Positions 52,508-61,466 of a DNA stretch of 64,000 nt are shown here, piece after piece. Numbering within the stretch: position 1 is the stretch's first letter; every line of letters starts with the position of its first letter. The notes beneath the pieces were generated by a model. The model was given only the letters and a program-made list of their open reading frames with translations, was not told the DNA's origin and did no database searches. This stretch comes from Nostoc sp. ATCC 53789 (lineage in GTDB: Bacteria > Cyanobacteriota > Cyanobacteriia > Cyanobacteriales > Nostocaceae), in the NCBI RefSeq assembly GCF_009873495.1, contig NZ_CP046703.1, forward strand, positions 5,298,501-5,362,500. The letters run 5' to 3'. The position numbers and the translations under genes were made by a program.

Positions 52508-53626
52508 ATGAAGAAGAGGGGAGGAGGGTTATTAATTGAGGTAGGGGTGGTGGTTGCGATCGCACTCTTCCTTATAATTGTTATGCCAGTGCTGCTTTCA
52601 GAGTTTCGCCTGAATTTGTTGGGGCGATTTTTGTCACTGGCGATTGTGGCTTTGGGTATCGATTTGATTTGGGGGTATACTGGTTTACTAAGTTTGGGAC
52701 ATGGTATCTTCTTTGGTTTGGGTGGATATGCGATCGCAATGTACCTGAAACTCCAAGTCCCGACTGGTGAATTACCTGATTTTATGGGGCTTTATGGGGT
52801 TACGGAACTTCCCGCCTTTTGGCAACCTTTTTATTCTTTTCCTTTGACAATAGCTTTGGTGGTACTAATTCCAGGGTTATTGGCGGGATTATTGGGATAT
52901 TTGGTTTTCCGTAATCGCCTCAAGGGTGTTTATTTTTCCATCTTGACTCAAGCAGGAACTATTGTATTTTTCAACTTCTTTAATGGTCAGCAACAATTTT
53001 TCAACGGTACGAACGGACTGATAGATTTTACAACCTTGTTTGGGGCAACGGTCAGCGATGCCAAGACGCAGTTTGTTTTCTACACGCTGACGGTAATATT
53101 TCTCGCAATCACCTACGGTATTTGTCGCTGGTTGACAACTGGACGCTTTGGGAGGTTATTGATAGCGATTCGTGATGATGAAAGTCGGGTAAGATTTTCT
53201 GGCTATGACCCTACAGATTTTAAAGTGCTGGTGTTTGCAGTTTCAGGTGCGATCGCAGGCATAGCAGGAGCATTTTACACTATTCAAAGTGGTTCAGTCT
53301 CACCCAGAGCAATGGATATTGCCTTTTCGATTGAAATGGTGATTTGGGTAGCTGTAGGCGGACGCGCTACTTTAATTGGCGCAATTGTCGGAACTTTGTT
53401 AGTAAATTATGCCCGCACTTTTTTAAGCGAACAATTTGCCGAAATCTGGCTATTTTTCCAAGGCGCATTATTTTTGATAGTTGTCACAGTCCTTCCTGAC
53501 GGTATCGTGGGATGGTTGCGTAGCCAGAATATTTCTCTTTTCCACCGCCGTCAAGAAATTGCTACATATCCCACCTTGGAAGAAGATCCGGAAGTGCAAC
53601 ATGAACGCGAAAATATTGGAAACTGA
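52508..53626 (+). CDS. urtC: Urea ABC transporter permease UrtC
   Basis: A 372-residue LivM-type permease with about nine membrane helices, partner of UrtB. Signatures: DLIWGYTGLLSLGHGIFFGL (near 52), and IRDDESRVRFSGYDPTDFKV (near 222), the cytoplasmic loop that contacts the ATPases. The C-terminal tail overlaps urtD by 26 bp, so translation is coupled. Confidence 0.93.
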   Translation: MKKRGGGLLIEVGVVVAIALFLIIVMPVLLSEFRLNLLGRFLSLAIVALGIDLIWGYTGLLSLGHGIFFGLGGYAIAMYLKLQVPTGELPDFMGLYGVTELPAFWQPFYSFPLTIALVVLIPGLLAGLLGYLVFRNRLKGVYFSILTQAGTIVFFNFFNGQQQFFNGTNGLIDFTTLFGATVSDAKTQFVFYTLTVIFLAITYGICRWLTTGRFGRLLIAIRDDESRVRFSGYDPTDFKVLVFAVSGAIAGIAGAFYTIQSGSVSPRAMDIAFSIEMVIWVAVGGRATLIGAIVGTLLVNYARTFLSEQFAEIWLFFQGALFLIVVTVLPDGIVGWLRSQNISLFHRRQEIATYPTLEEDPEVQHERENIGN

Positions 53627-54347
53627 AAACGTAACTGTTAGTTTTGACGGTTTTAAAGCTTTAAATCAGCTTAACTTTAGTATGGATGTGGGTGAATTAC
53701 GAGTAGTAATTGGCCCCAATGGTGCGGGAAAGACAACGTTTCTGGATGTGATTACCGGGAAAGTGCAACCAACTCTTGGGCGAGTTTTATTTAAAGGAAG
53801 AAACCTGCGTTCTTTACCTGAATATAAAATTGCGCGATTGGGAATTGGACGCAAGTTCCAAACACCTCGAATTTACTTAAATTTAACGCCCCGTGAAAAT
53901 TTAGAAATTACCATCAACAAGAAGAAAAATGTCTTTTCTACATTGTTTGAACATTCTAATGCTGTTGAAAAGAATAATATTAAAGGATTATTAGAAACCA
54001 TCGGCTTAACGCCGAAGGCAGATATTAGAGCAGGTTTACTTTCCCACGGAGAAAAGCAACGTCTAGAAATTGGGATGTTAGTGGCACAATCACCTGATTT
54101 ATTACTTGTTGATGAACCCGTTGCTGGTTTAACGGATGAAGAAACATACAACATTGGTGAATTACTTCTAGCATTAGCACAAAGTCATTCCATTTTAGTA
54201 ATTGAACACGATATGGAATTTGTGCGTCAAATTGCCAAGAAAGTAACAGTGTTACATGAAGGTTCGGTGCTGTGTGAAGGGAATTTTGAGGAAGTGCAAA
54301 ATGACTCTCGTGTAATTGAAGTGTATTTGGGAAAACAGGAAGAATGA
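53601..54347 (+). CDS. urtD: Urea ABC transporter ATP-binding protein UrtD
   Basis: A 248-residue ATPase of the LivG type. Walker A is IGPNGAGKTTFLD, the signature is LLSHGEKQRLEIGML (SHGEK, typical of UrtD), and Walker B is LLLVDEPVAGL. ATG 53601 (MNAKILETENVTVSFDG) is used: the longer frame from 53481 only shadows urtC. It energises uptake with UrtE. A Uma2 gene follows before urtE. Confidence 0.93.
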   Translation: MNAKILETENVTVSFDGFKALNQLNFSMDVGELRVVIGPNGAGKTTFLDVITGKVQPTLGRVLFKGRNLRSLPEYKIARLGIGRKFQTPRIYLNLTPRENLEITINKKKNVFSTLFEHSNAVEKNNIKGLLETIGLTPKADIRAGLLSHGEKQRLEIGMLVAQSPDLLLVDEPVAGLTDEETYNIGELLLALAQSHSILVIEHDMEFVRQIAKKVTVLHEGSVLCEGNFEEVQNDSRVIEVYLGKQEE

Positions 54348-54400
54348 ACACAATTCAGGGGCAGCGATGGTAAAGTCAAATATATGTGGAGGTGGTAACT

Positions 54401-55015
54401 ATGACTCAAACCCTACCCAAGTTAGTAACCTTTGAACAATTTATTGAGTGGTACCCCTCAAATGGGGCGCGATATGAACTACATAAAGGAGTCATTGTAG
54501 AAATGCCACCCCCAACTGGTGAACACGAAAATGTTGTTGGATTTTTGGCGGCACAGATAACCTTCCAGTTTTTGCAAATAGGACTTCCGTTTCGTATCCC
54601 CAAAACTGCTTTTGTCAAAATTCAGAGCAATAACTCAACCTATTCTCCTGATATTTTGCTATTAAATCATGACAACCTCGTGAATGAACCTCTGTGGAGT
54701 AAGCAATCGACCGTTATTCAAGCTGCATCTATCCCATTAGCTGTTGAAATTGTTAGCACCAACTGGCGAGACGACTACTATGACAAGTTCAGGGATTATG
54801 AAGAGATGGGGATTCCTGAGTATTGGATTGTAGACTATGCTGCAATCGGTGGCAAAAGATTTACTGGTAATCCTAAACAAAAAACTATTACAATTTGCGA
54901 ATTAGTTGACGGAGATTATCAAATGACTGTGTTTAGAGGAAATAATTTTATTGCATCGCCTTTATTCCCCCAACTCAACTTGACAGCACAACAAATTTTT
55001 GATTCTGCTTTGTAA
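54401..55015 (+). CDS. Uma2 family (DUF820) putative endonuclease inside the urt cluster
   Basis: A 204-residue Uma2 protein from ATG 54401. It has the family start PKLVTFEQFIEWYPSNGARY, the core TYSPDILLLNHDNL, and PLAVEIVSTNWRDDYYDK ... DYEEMGIPEYWIVD, with the presumed active-site Asp, Glu and Lys. GGAGGTGG lies about seven bases upstream of the start. It sits between urtD and urtE with 53 and 31 bp gaps, same strand, so it is probably cotranscribed. It is not a urea-transport component; I infer insertion by recombination. Confidence 0.88.
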   Translation: MTQTLPKLVTFEQFIEWYPSNGARYELHKGVIVEMPPPTGEHENVVGFLAAQITFQFLQIGLPFRIPKTAFVKIQSNNSTYSPDILLLNHDNLVNEPLWSKQSTVIQAASIPLAVEIVSTNWRDDYYDKFRDYEEMGIPEYWIVDYAAIGGKRFTGNPKQKTITICELVDGDYQMTVFRGNNFIASPLFPQLNLTAQQIFDSAL

Positions 55016-55046
55016 GTTTCGGTTTGAATAAAAACTGAATTTTATT

Positions 55047-55745
55047 ATGCTAAAAATCTCTGACCTCAACGTTTACTACGGCGAAAGCCACATTCTCCGC
55101 AATGTAGATTTAAGCGTACCATCCGGGCAAATGGTCTGCCTAATCGGACGTAATGGCGTAGGTAAAACCACCCTACTCAAAACAATCATGGGTTTACTCA
55201 AACCCCGTAGCGGTACTATTAACTTAGCTGAAGAATTAATCAACTCGAAATCTCCCGACCAAAGGGCAAAGTTGGGAATTGGTTATGTTCCCCAAGGGCG
55301 AGAGATTATCCCCCGTTTGACAGTCAAAGAAAATCTGCTGTTGGGGTTGGAAGCTAGACGCAAACCAGTAAAAAAAGCAGAAATTCCAGAGGAAGTTTTT
55401 AGCTTATTTCCGGTGTTAAAAACTATGCTTTCGCGGATGGGTGGTGATTTGAGTGGGGGACAACAGCAACAATTAGCGATCGCACGTGCTTTAATGGGAG
55501 AACCTCAATTACTCGTCTTGGATGAACCCACTGAAGGCATTCAACCCTCCATCATCCTCGAAATTGAAGCAGCAGTCCGTCGCATTGTCGAAACCACAGG
55601 CATTTCAGTTTTATTGGTAGAGCAACACTTACACTTTGTCCGTCAAGCTGATTATTATTACGCTATGCAAAAAGGCGGTATTGTCGCCTCCGGTTCCACA
55701 GCCGAACTTAGCCAAGATGTGATTCAACGCTTCTTAGCTGTTTAA
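55047..55745 (+). CDS. urtE: Urea ABC transporter ATP-binding protein UrtE
   Basis: A 232-residue LivF-type ATPase. Walker A is IGRNGVGKTTLLKTI, the signature is DLSGGQQQQLAIARAL, Walker B is LLVLDEPTEGIQPS, and the H-loop is in LLVEQHLHFV. The GYVPQGREIIPRLTVKENLL segment (near 80) is typical of UrtE. Its 3' end overlaps the convergent gene by 38 bp. Partner of UrtD. Confidence 0.94.
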   Translation: MLKISDLNVYYGESHILRNVDLSVPSGQMVCLIGRNGVGKTTLLKTIMGLLKPRSGTINLAEELINSKSPDQRAKLGIGYVPQGREIIPRLTVKENLLLGLEARRKPVKKAEIPEEVFSLFPVLKTMLSRMGGDLSGGQQQQLAIARALMGEPQLLVLDEPTEGIQPSIILEIEAAVRRIVETTGISVLLVEQHLHFVRQADYYYAMQKGGIVASGSTAELSQDVIQRFLAV

Positions 55746-56436
55746 TTTGGGAGATGTCTATATCAATTGTGTCAGAAGCAATCAAGTCTGCGGCTTCTTG
55801 TAAAAGCTCATGTTGTTCCTTTTGAATTGCTTCTAAGCGATGAGAAATTTCTACTAATCGTTGTTTTTTATTTGGTTGAAAACTTTCAGGTAACAAAGCT
55901 GGCAGATTATCAGTTATTTTAGTAGCTGTAATTTTTTGAATACCAAAACTGCCAACTTTAGCTAAGGATAGAAAACTAACTTTAATCAAAGCCAGAAGTA
56001 ATTTTATTGGAACTTGGAGTATTGACCAACTAGCTGTTTCAATCAAGCGGACAATTGCTTTGATAATGCTCCAAAGCAAGGCAAGTGCAAACAGCAAAAT
56101 CACTATACTAATAATTGGGTGATTAGTCGCCCAACCTAGTACTTGAACTAACCTAAAAAATATCGGGTGTTGTGTCAGCCAATCACTTACAGAAGATGCC
56201 ATTACATCTTTAACTGCTCCCGATGTTGTACTTTTAAATTTCTCAGCAGTTTGCCAAGTTTCCTCTAGACTTGTCGTAACTGTATCAATTGCTTTATCGG
56301 TTGTTGTATTCAAAGACTCCCTAACTTGTTGTGCTGAGTTACTTAGAGAGTTAACACCTCCGCCTACATAATCTTTCACATTTTGTAAGCCTTGCAAAAC
56401 TCCGTTAGGCAAGTTTATGTCTATTTGGGATGCCAT
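55708..56436 (-). CDS. Unknown membrane protein
   Basis: A 242-residue protein, family not recognised. The N-terminal third is soluble and polar with helix-formers (LNTTTDKAIDTVTTSLEETW). Two hydrophobic segments lie at about 108-132 (IISIVILLFALALLWSIIKA) and 140-165, and a coiled-coil-like C-terminus follows (RLVEISHRLEAIQKEQHELL). ATG 56436 (MASQID) is preferred over the 56448 start. It overlaps the urtE end, convergent, and follows the P450 gene at only a few bases, so may be cotranscribed with it. Confidence 0.65.
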   Translation of the reverse strand: MASQIDINLPNGVLQGLQNVKDYVGGGVNSLSNSAQQVRESLNTTTDKAIDTVTTSLEETWQTAEKFKSTTSGAVKDVMASSVSDWLTQHPIFFRLVQVLGWATNHPIISIVILLFALALLWSIIKAIVRLIETASWSILQVPIKLLLALIKVSFLSLAKVGSFGIQKITATKITDNLPALLPESFQPNKKQRLVEISHRLEAIQKEQHELLQEAADLIASDTIDIDISQIKQLRSVESHLG

Positions 56437-56444
56437 AAAACATT

Positions 56445-57758
56445 TCACCGAGGTTGAAATCTAACCCGCAAACCATCTTTAGGGCGATTAGTGGGAATCG
56501 CAACTACTTCTAAACTTTGATTGGGTAATATTTCCCAATGATAACTACGTAGAAGATGAGCAGCAACAATCTTCATTTCCATTTTGGCAAAAGCTATGCC
56601 AATACAAATGCGTGGACCACCGCCAAAACCAACTAAACTAAAAGGATATTTTTTGTGTTCTTGCCGTTGAGGACTAAAACGGTCTGGGTCAAAGAGTTCT
56701 GGCTCAGAATATATTTCTTCAATTTGGTGAGTAACTCCAATTGAGTAGTATAACTGCCAACCAGTAGGTACGTGATAACCATTCAATTCAAAGTCTTTAA
56801 TCACACCACGAAACCCACCGCCGACAGGTTGATGCAACCTTTCAACTTCCCACAAAACCTGCTCCAAATAGGGCATTTTCCCTAATTGTTCTAAATCTAA
56901 ATCAGCTTGACTTGCAAGTTGCAATTGTTCAACTCTTGCTTTTTCCAGTACTTCTGGATGACGGGCTAACTCTGTACAGAACCAAGTCAGCATCGAAGTA
57001 GTAGTCTCATGTCCAGCGAAGAGTAACAGCACCGCTTGGGCAATGATTTCTTTTTCACTTAGGCTGTTACCGTCTTCATCCTTAGCTTTGATTAACAGGC
57101 TAATGGTATCTTTAGTTGGGTTTTGCTGACGTTCTCTGACAACTTGAGTGAGATGCTCTAAAATCTGATTACGAGCGGCTATAGCTTTACCAAATGTAGT
57201 AAATGGTAGAGGCAACGGATTAATAGCAAACAGCCCATTCGTCAAAGTTGTAAATAACTGACTAAGGCGTACACATTCCGGCCCAGCACGCGTACCTAAC
57301 AATAATTGACTCGCAATATCAAATGTCAGCTGTTTAAACTCTTGGAACCAAGTAAACTCCTGTTTTTTCTCCCACTTTTGGAGATAACTACGTGTAATAT
57401 CTTCCATTGTGGAGAAATAATTCGCCAATGCTGGTCCGTGCAACGCCGGCATCATCAAGCGGCGGTTTCTGCGGTGTTCCTCTCCATCTTGGAGAAAAAG
57501 CGATTCACCCAGTAATGTCTTGAAATTATCAGGCCATCCCTCACGCCAAGAAAAATTCTCGATATGGCTTGACAAAACGAACTCTAATGCCTCCGGCCCT
57601 GCCATTACTACAGTAGGTCTGCCAAGAAGATGGGTTTTGAAGATGGGCCCATACTGGCGATAGCGCTTTTTGGCAAAATCGCGGTCGAAAACAAAGGAGA
57701 GTGTTTCACCTAATACAGGCAAACCAAAGCTTCCAGGAGGAATTTGATTAGTTTTCAT
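56445..57758 (-). CDS. Cytochrome P450, CYP120-like
   Basis: A 437-residue P450. Motifs in order: I-helix AGHETTTSM (near 245), K-helix EVERL (ExxR), and haem loop FGGGPRICIGIAFAKMEM with the axial Cys near 385. Sequence style (GLPVLGETLSFVFDRDFAKK) fits the CYP120 family, one member of which hydroxylates retinoic acid in Synechocystis; carotenoid-derived or fatty substrates are plausible. ATG 57758 (MKTNQIPPG) is chosen; it is four bases past the upstream ABC-2 permease stop, so the two are probably an operon. Confidence 0.9.
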   Translation of the reverse strand: MKTNQIPPGSFGLPVLGETLSFVFDRDFAKKRYRQYGPIFKTHLLGRPTVVMAGPEALEFVLSSHIENFSWREGWPDNFKTLLGESLFLQDGEEHRRNRRLMMPALHGPALANYFSTMEDITRSYLQKWEKKQEFTWFQEFKQLTFDIASQLLLGTRAGPECVRLSQLFTTLTNGLFAINPLPLPFTTFGKAIAARNQILEHLTQVVRERQQNPTKDTISLLIKAKDEDGNSLSEKEIIAQAVLLLFAGHETTTSMLTWFCTELARHPEVLEKARVEQLQLASQADLDLEQLGKMPYLEQVLWEVERLHQPVGGGFRGVIKDFELNGYHVPTGWQLYYSIGVTHQIEEIYSEPELFDPDRFSPQRQEHKKYPFSLVGFGGGPRICIGIAFAKMEMKIVAAHLLRSYHWEILPNQSLEVVAIPTNRPKDGLRVRFQPR

Positions 57759-57762
57759 ATCT

Positions 57763-58545
57763 CTAGCTCGAAGCACTAGTATAAAACCGCAACGCAAACC
57801 GCCAAAACCAAGTAGAAGCGAAAAACAAGGCTACTGCTAAGATTGCTGCACCTATCAACCAGCTAATTTCACTCCGACCCAACAGCGCTTGGGCTGGTAC
57901 AGTGGTTAAAAAAGCTACTGGCATCACAAAAGTGAAGAAAAAACGGTAAGCAGTAGGATATGCTGCAATGGGATATCGTCCAGCTTCCAATAAACCACGC
58001 AACACTTCAGTAACGTTGTATATTTTGACAAACCAAATACTCATTGAACCCAGCATAAACCACAGGCTGTATAAAATTACAAAGCTGAACAATAACGGCA
58101 GCACACCAAGTAGATAGCCGTTTATCCCTACACCAAGGCGTTTACCTGCATAGCCAATGATAATACTACCAAAAATTAGATCCGGCAGTCCCCAAGGGGA
58201 GAGGGTATGAGTCGAAAGCCAAAACTGGCTGCGAATAGGTTTTAATAATATAAAGTCCAAAGTGCCTTCTTGAACATGACGGACAATGCGGTTCAAGTTA
58301 GACACTAGAAAAGTCGCAGAAAATCCTTGTAGTAAAGTAAAAATTCCTAAAACTACTAAAGCTGCTTCCCATGACCAGCCACTAAAAGTATAACCAGTGC
58401 GGTAAAACAAGAATAATCCAAAGAGGCTACCCGCAAGATTTCCCAAGCTGGTAAGGGTAGCGACGAAAAAATTAACGCGATACTCTAACTCAGATGCGAT
58501 CGCAGCACCCCAAAATAGTCTTAGTACTTTCAAATATCTTTGCAT
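57763..58545 (-). CDS. ABC-2 type transporter permease
   Basis: A 260-residue membrane protein with six helices of the ABC-2 (DUF990-like) permease family. The conserved cytoplasmic stretch NLNRIVRHVQEGTLDFILLK, ending with KPIRSQFWLS, is diagnostic. Its ATPase is not in the window. The stop abuts the P450 start, so the gene pair is likely coexpressed. The exported substrate is unknown. Confidence 0.85.
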   Translation of the reverse strand: MQRYLKVLRLFWGAAIASELEYRVNFFVATLTSLGNLAGSLFGLFLFYRTGYTFSGWSWEAALVVLGIFTLLQGFSATFLVSNLNRIVRHVQEGTLDFILLKPIRSQFWLSTHTLSPWGLPDLIFGSIIIGYAGKRLGVGINGYLLGVLPLLFSFVILYSLWFMLGSMSIWFVKIYNVTEVLRGLLEAGRYPIAAYPTAYRFFFTFVMPVAFLTTVPAQALLGRSEISWLIGAAILAVALFFASTWFWRFALRFYTSASS

Positions 58546-58695
58546 CTTGCACCTCTAACCCAAAATGTGCCATCTGTCACTAAAATTTCTAAGATTACAC
58601 AAGAACTTTACGTAAATTTAATATTACTTTTTATTCAGCAAAATTGCTAAACGTTAAGATGTTGTGGATATATTGTTGAAAACTAAAAAATTCTA

Positions 58696-59307
58696 ATGCA
58701 TTTAAATTTACCAGACCTAATTACAAAAATTGGCTACTTTGGAGTATGGGCAATTATCTTTGCTGAATCTGGCTTGCTAATTGGTTTTTTTCTGCCAGGA
58801 GATAGTTTGCTATTTACTGCTGGATTTCTCGCATCTCTTCCAAAATCAGGGTTTAATATTTGGGTTCTGATTTTTGGTGCTTTTGTTTGTGCAGTCCTTG
58901 GTGATAATATTGGCTACGCTACAGGACATAAATTTGGCAGAAAATTATTTCAGAAAGAAGATTCATGGTTGTTTCATAAAAAACACTTGGTAAAAACCCA
59001 GGATTTTTATCATAAACATGGCAAAAAAACACTAGTTTTGGCCAGGTTTACACCAATAATTCGCACTTTTGCGCCGATTGTGGCTGGACTTGGTGCGATG
59101 CATTACCGAACATTTATGTCTTACAACTTAATTGGTGGCTTTCTTTGGACATTTGGCATTACCCTATTAGGATTTTTCTTAGGAAAGTCTCTGCCACCTG
59201 AACAAGTAGATAAATATTTATTACCAATTATTGGATTAATTATAGTTGTTTCTTTAGTGCCATCAATGATTCATGTAATACAAGAAAATCGAGCAAATAA
59301 AAGTTAA
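58696..59307 (+). CDS. DedA family membrane protein
   Basis: A 203-residue DedA/SNARE-associated-type protein with about five hydrophobic segments. Signatures: ESGLLIGFFLPGDSLLFTAG (near 25), GDNIGYATGHKFGRKLF, and ARFTPIIRTFAPIVAGLGAM. DedA proteins are proton-driven lipid flippases needed for membrane homeostasis. First of three same-strand membrane-protein genes; spacing of 60-70 bp suggests an operon. Confidence 0.9.
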   Translation: MHLNLPDLITKIGYFGVWAIIFAESGLLIGFFLPGDSLLFTAGFLASLPKSGFNIWVLIFGAFVCAVLGDNIGYATGHKFGRKLFQKEDSWLFHKKHLVKTQDFYHKHGKKTLVLARFTPIIRTFAPIVAGLGAMHYRTFMSYNLIGGFLWTFGITLLGFFLGKSLPPEQVDKYLLPIIGLIIVVSLVPSMIHVIQENRANKS

Positions 59308-59376
59308 AATAATTTTTTACTTCGTATAGATATTAGGTAGATTTATTTACTTAATATTGCTAAATATTGGTGATAT

Positions 59377-60000
59377 ATGGCTAAACTATCTAACGAACTA
59401 CAACGCTATTTTTTTGAGGAAGAACGACCAGCAAAAGTGACTTTGGCAGAGATTCTATTGTTAGCGCAAGAAAGAATTTTTGGATTTTTGCTAGTTATCC
59501 TATCTCTACCTTCTGCTTTGCCAGTTCCAGCGCCGGGATATTCAACTCCTTTTGGCATCTTGATTTTTCTGTTAGCGATACAGTTAATCGCTGGTGCCAA
59601 AACCCCCTGGCTACCCAAGCGGATGATGAATCAGCCTATCCAACTCACAACAGTTCAGGGTTTTTTGAAAGCAGGAATTCCTTGGTTAAAAAGAATTGAA
59701 GCGATCGCTCGTCCTCGTCTAAACTATATCTGTACTACTTTACCCGGTAGAGTAACCATTGGTATAGCGATCGCTTTGATGGCAATTTCCATGATGATTC
59801 CGATTCCGGGAACTAATACCCTACCAGCAATGGGAGTTTTTGTAACCAGCTTTGGCTTATCGGAAGATGATGGTGCTATTAGCCTAGGTGGTTTGGTAAT
59901 GTGTGTGATGGGTGCAGTTTTGACTACTTCCATACTGTTGGCGTTGATTTGGGGAGGTTCTAGTCTTCTCGACATCATCAAGACTTGGCTAGGTCGTTAA
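59377..60000 (+). CDS. ExoD-like exopolysaccharide synthesis protein
   Basis: A 207-residue ExoD-family membrane protein. The conserved N-terminal part SLPSALPVPAPGYSTPFGIL and the later MAISMMIPIPGTNTLPAMGV are hallmarks. The role of ExoD is linked to exopolysaccharide and alkali tolerance but the biochemical function is unknown. Second gene of the membrane-protein run. Confidence 0.88.
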   Translation: MAKLSNELQRYFFEEERPAKVTLAEILLLAQERIFGFLLVILSLPSALPVPAPGYSTPFGILIFLLAIQLIAGAKTPWLPKRMMNQPIQLTTVQGFLKAGIPWLKRIEAIARPRLNYICTTLPGRVTIGIAIALMAISMMIPIPGTNTLPAMGVFVTSFGLSEDDGAISLGGLVMCVMGAVLTTSILLALIWGGSSLLDIIKTWLGR

Positions 60001-60060
60001 ATAGCAAAAATACTACTTAAGTAGAATGACACAGAAACAGCAGAGTTTGATAATCTTCTC

Positions 60061-60585
60061 ATGGCTATTAACCTGTATCTATTCCTAGAAAATCTCCTCT
60101 TTTTTGTAATTGCCACACTTTTTATTGTGGTTGTGAACTGGGGGTGGAAACACACAAAGCCTTATACGCTACCTTTACCATTTCCTGGTTGGTATAAAAT
60201 CTGGTTTGGCTCAGTGCAACTGCTAGGAGGATTACTACCCTTAGTAGTGATGCTATTGTGGGGTGTCTGGTGGGGCGATCGCACTGTGTTGACTGTGCTT
60301 GGTTGGTATTTTATTATATTAGGATTGCAAATCATCTCTGAGATAGTCACACTCAGGCAGTTGCAAAATGTAGTGTGGGTAATGGTTCCTTATATATACT
60401 TGCCTTACCGCTTCTGGCAGTTATATGAGGGTTTGACACTTTTAGATTCTAGAAATGAGTTGGTATGGATACGATATTTATTGATTTTTGAATTGGTATT
60501 ATGGATTGTTAACTACGTTATAGATGTTTCTCAATTGCCACGGCTGTTTCGCTGGGAAGTAGAATCAAACTCTGATCTTAGTTAG
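60061..60585 (+). CDS. Unknown membrane protein
   Basis: A 174-residue protein with four hydrophobic segments (about 8-27, 50-70, 77-98, 140-160) and aromatic-rich loops (LPYRFWQLYEGLTLLD). No family recognised. Third in the DedA-ExoD run; its 3' end overlaps the convergent secreted-protein gene by four bases. Confidence 0.7.
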   Translation: MAINLYLFLENLLFFVIATLFIVVVNWGWKHTKPYTLPLPFPGWYKIWFGSVQLLGGLLPLVVMLLWGVWWGDRTVLTVLGWYFIILGLQIISEIVTLRQLQNVVWVMVPYIYLPYRFWQLYEGLTLLDSRNELVWIRYLLIFELVLWIVNYVIDVSQLPRLFRWEVESNSDLS

Positions 60586-61142
60586 GGATTAATCGCAGAA
60601 TTAGCCATTTTTATCAAAGAAGTGCGATCGCCTGCTTTCAACCCAACAACATATTGCACACCCTGTTGTCTCCAAGTCAAAGTAGCATCTGAGCAATTAG
60701 CACCACAAGTAAAATCCACAAAATAGCCAGTAATACCTTTAGCTAAGGATACAGCTTTACCATTCAGGCGGGGGGTTTTGCGGGTTACTGCTTCAGCAGA
60801 AATCACACCCAGACGACAAGCAGTTCCACCACTACAATCAGGACTGAAACCGAGCAAAATCTCGTAGTTTTTTTGTGTAGCAGCTTCTATAATTGCGTAA
60901 ATTCGATTTTCCCCATCTGATTCAGGAATAAACTTCGGTAACAGAACCCTAATCTGAGTCTTTTGCTTTAATTTAGGCAAAATAGGTTTAAAAACTGGGT
61001 GTACCTGGGTTTTACCCTGGCTTTGTGCTATTAGCTGGGACTGGTTATTTATAGTCGCTATCGCTGACTTGTGAAAGCTGCTAACGCTGACTAATACAAA
61101 TACGCCACATACAGCACTGATATTTCTGAAGCTTGAAATCAT
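60582..61142 (-). CDS. Unknown secreted protein with two cysteine pairs
   Basis: A 186-residue protein with a signal peptide (about 1-30, CGVFVLVSVSSFHKSAIA). The mature part has two Cys pairs likely to form disulfides: CSGGTAC (near 103) and CGANC (near 148). The fold looks beta-rich. It resembles small conserved secreted cyanobacterial proteins, without a named function. Located between a membrane-protein operon and a repeat-rich spacer. Confidence 0.65.
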   Translation of the reverse strand: MISSFRNISAVCGVFVLVSVSSFHKSAIATINNQSQLIAQSQGKTQVHPVFKPILPKLKQKTQIRVLLPKFIPESDGENRIYAIIEAATQKNYEILLGFSPDCSGGTACRLGVISAEAVTRKTPRLNGKAVSLAKGITGYFVDFTCGANCSDATLTWRQQGVQYVVGLKAGDRTSLIKMANSAINP

Positions 61143-61159
61143 CTTTGAAAACCTATTTC

Positions 61160-61455
61160 GTTCTAAAAAAGGAGTTAGGAATAATTGAAGAAGAATTCAG
61201 AATTCAGAATTTAGGAATCAGAATCAAGACACTCTCTATGAGACACTGCGCGAACGATAACGCGCTTGCGTTACGTAGTGAAGACCATCAAATTTTCAAT
61301 TTAGTGGGCGTGCAAAAACGCTGATTATTCATCGCGCCAGTCATACAGAATTCATGCTGAACGCGAAGAGTGTGCCGGAGGTATTATTCTGAATTCTGAC
61401 TCCTGAATTCTGTTCGATAATTCCTAACTCCTCAGTTATAACTCTTAACTCCTAA
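61160..61455. repeat. Repeat-rich spacer (GAATTCAGAATTC and TAACTCCTAA types)
   Basis: Copies of GAATTCAGAATT near 61192-61205 face complementary AATTCTGACTCC and AATTCTG copies near 61391-61412, forming a large imperfect inverted repeat around a mosaic core (CGCGAACGATAACGCGC). No gene. Confidence 0.65.
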
Positions 61456-61466
61456 GTCGTAACTTT

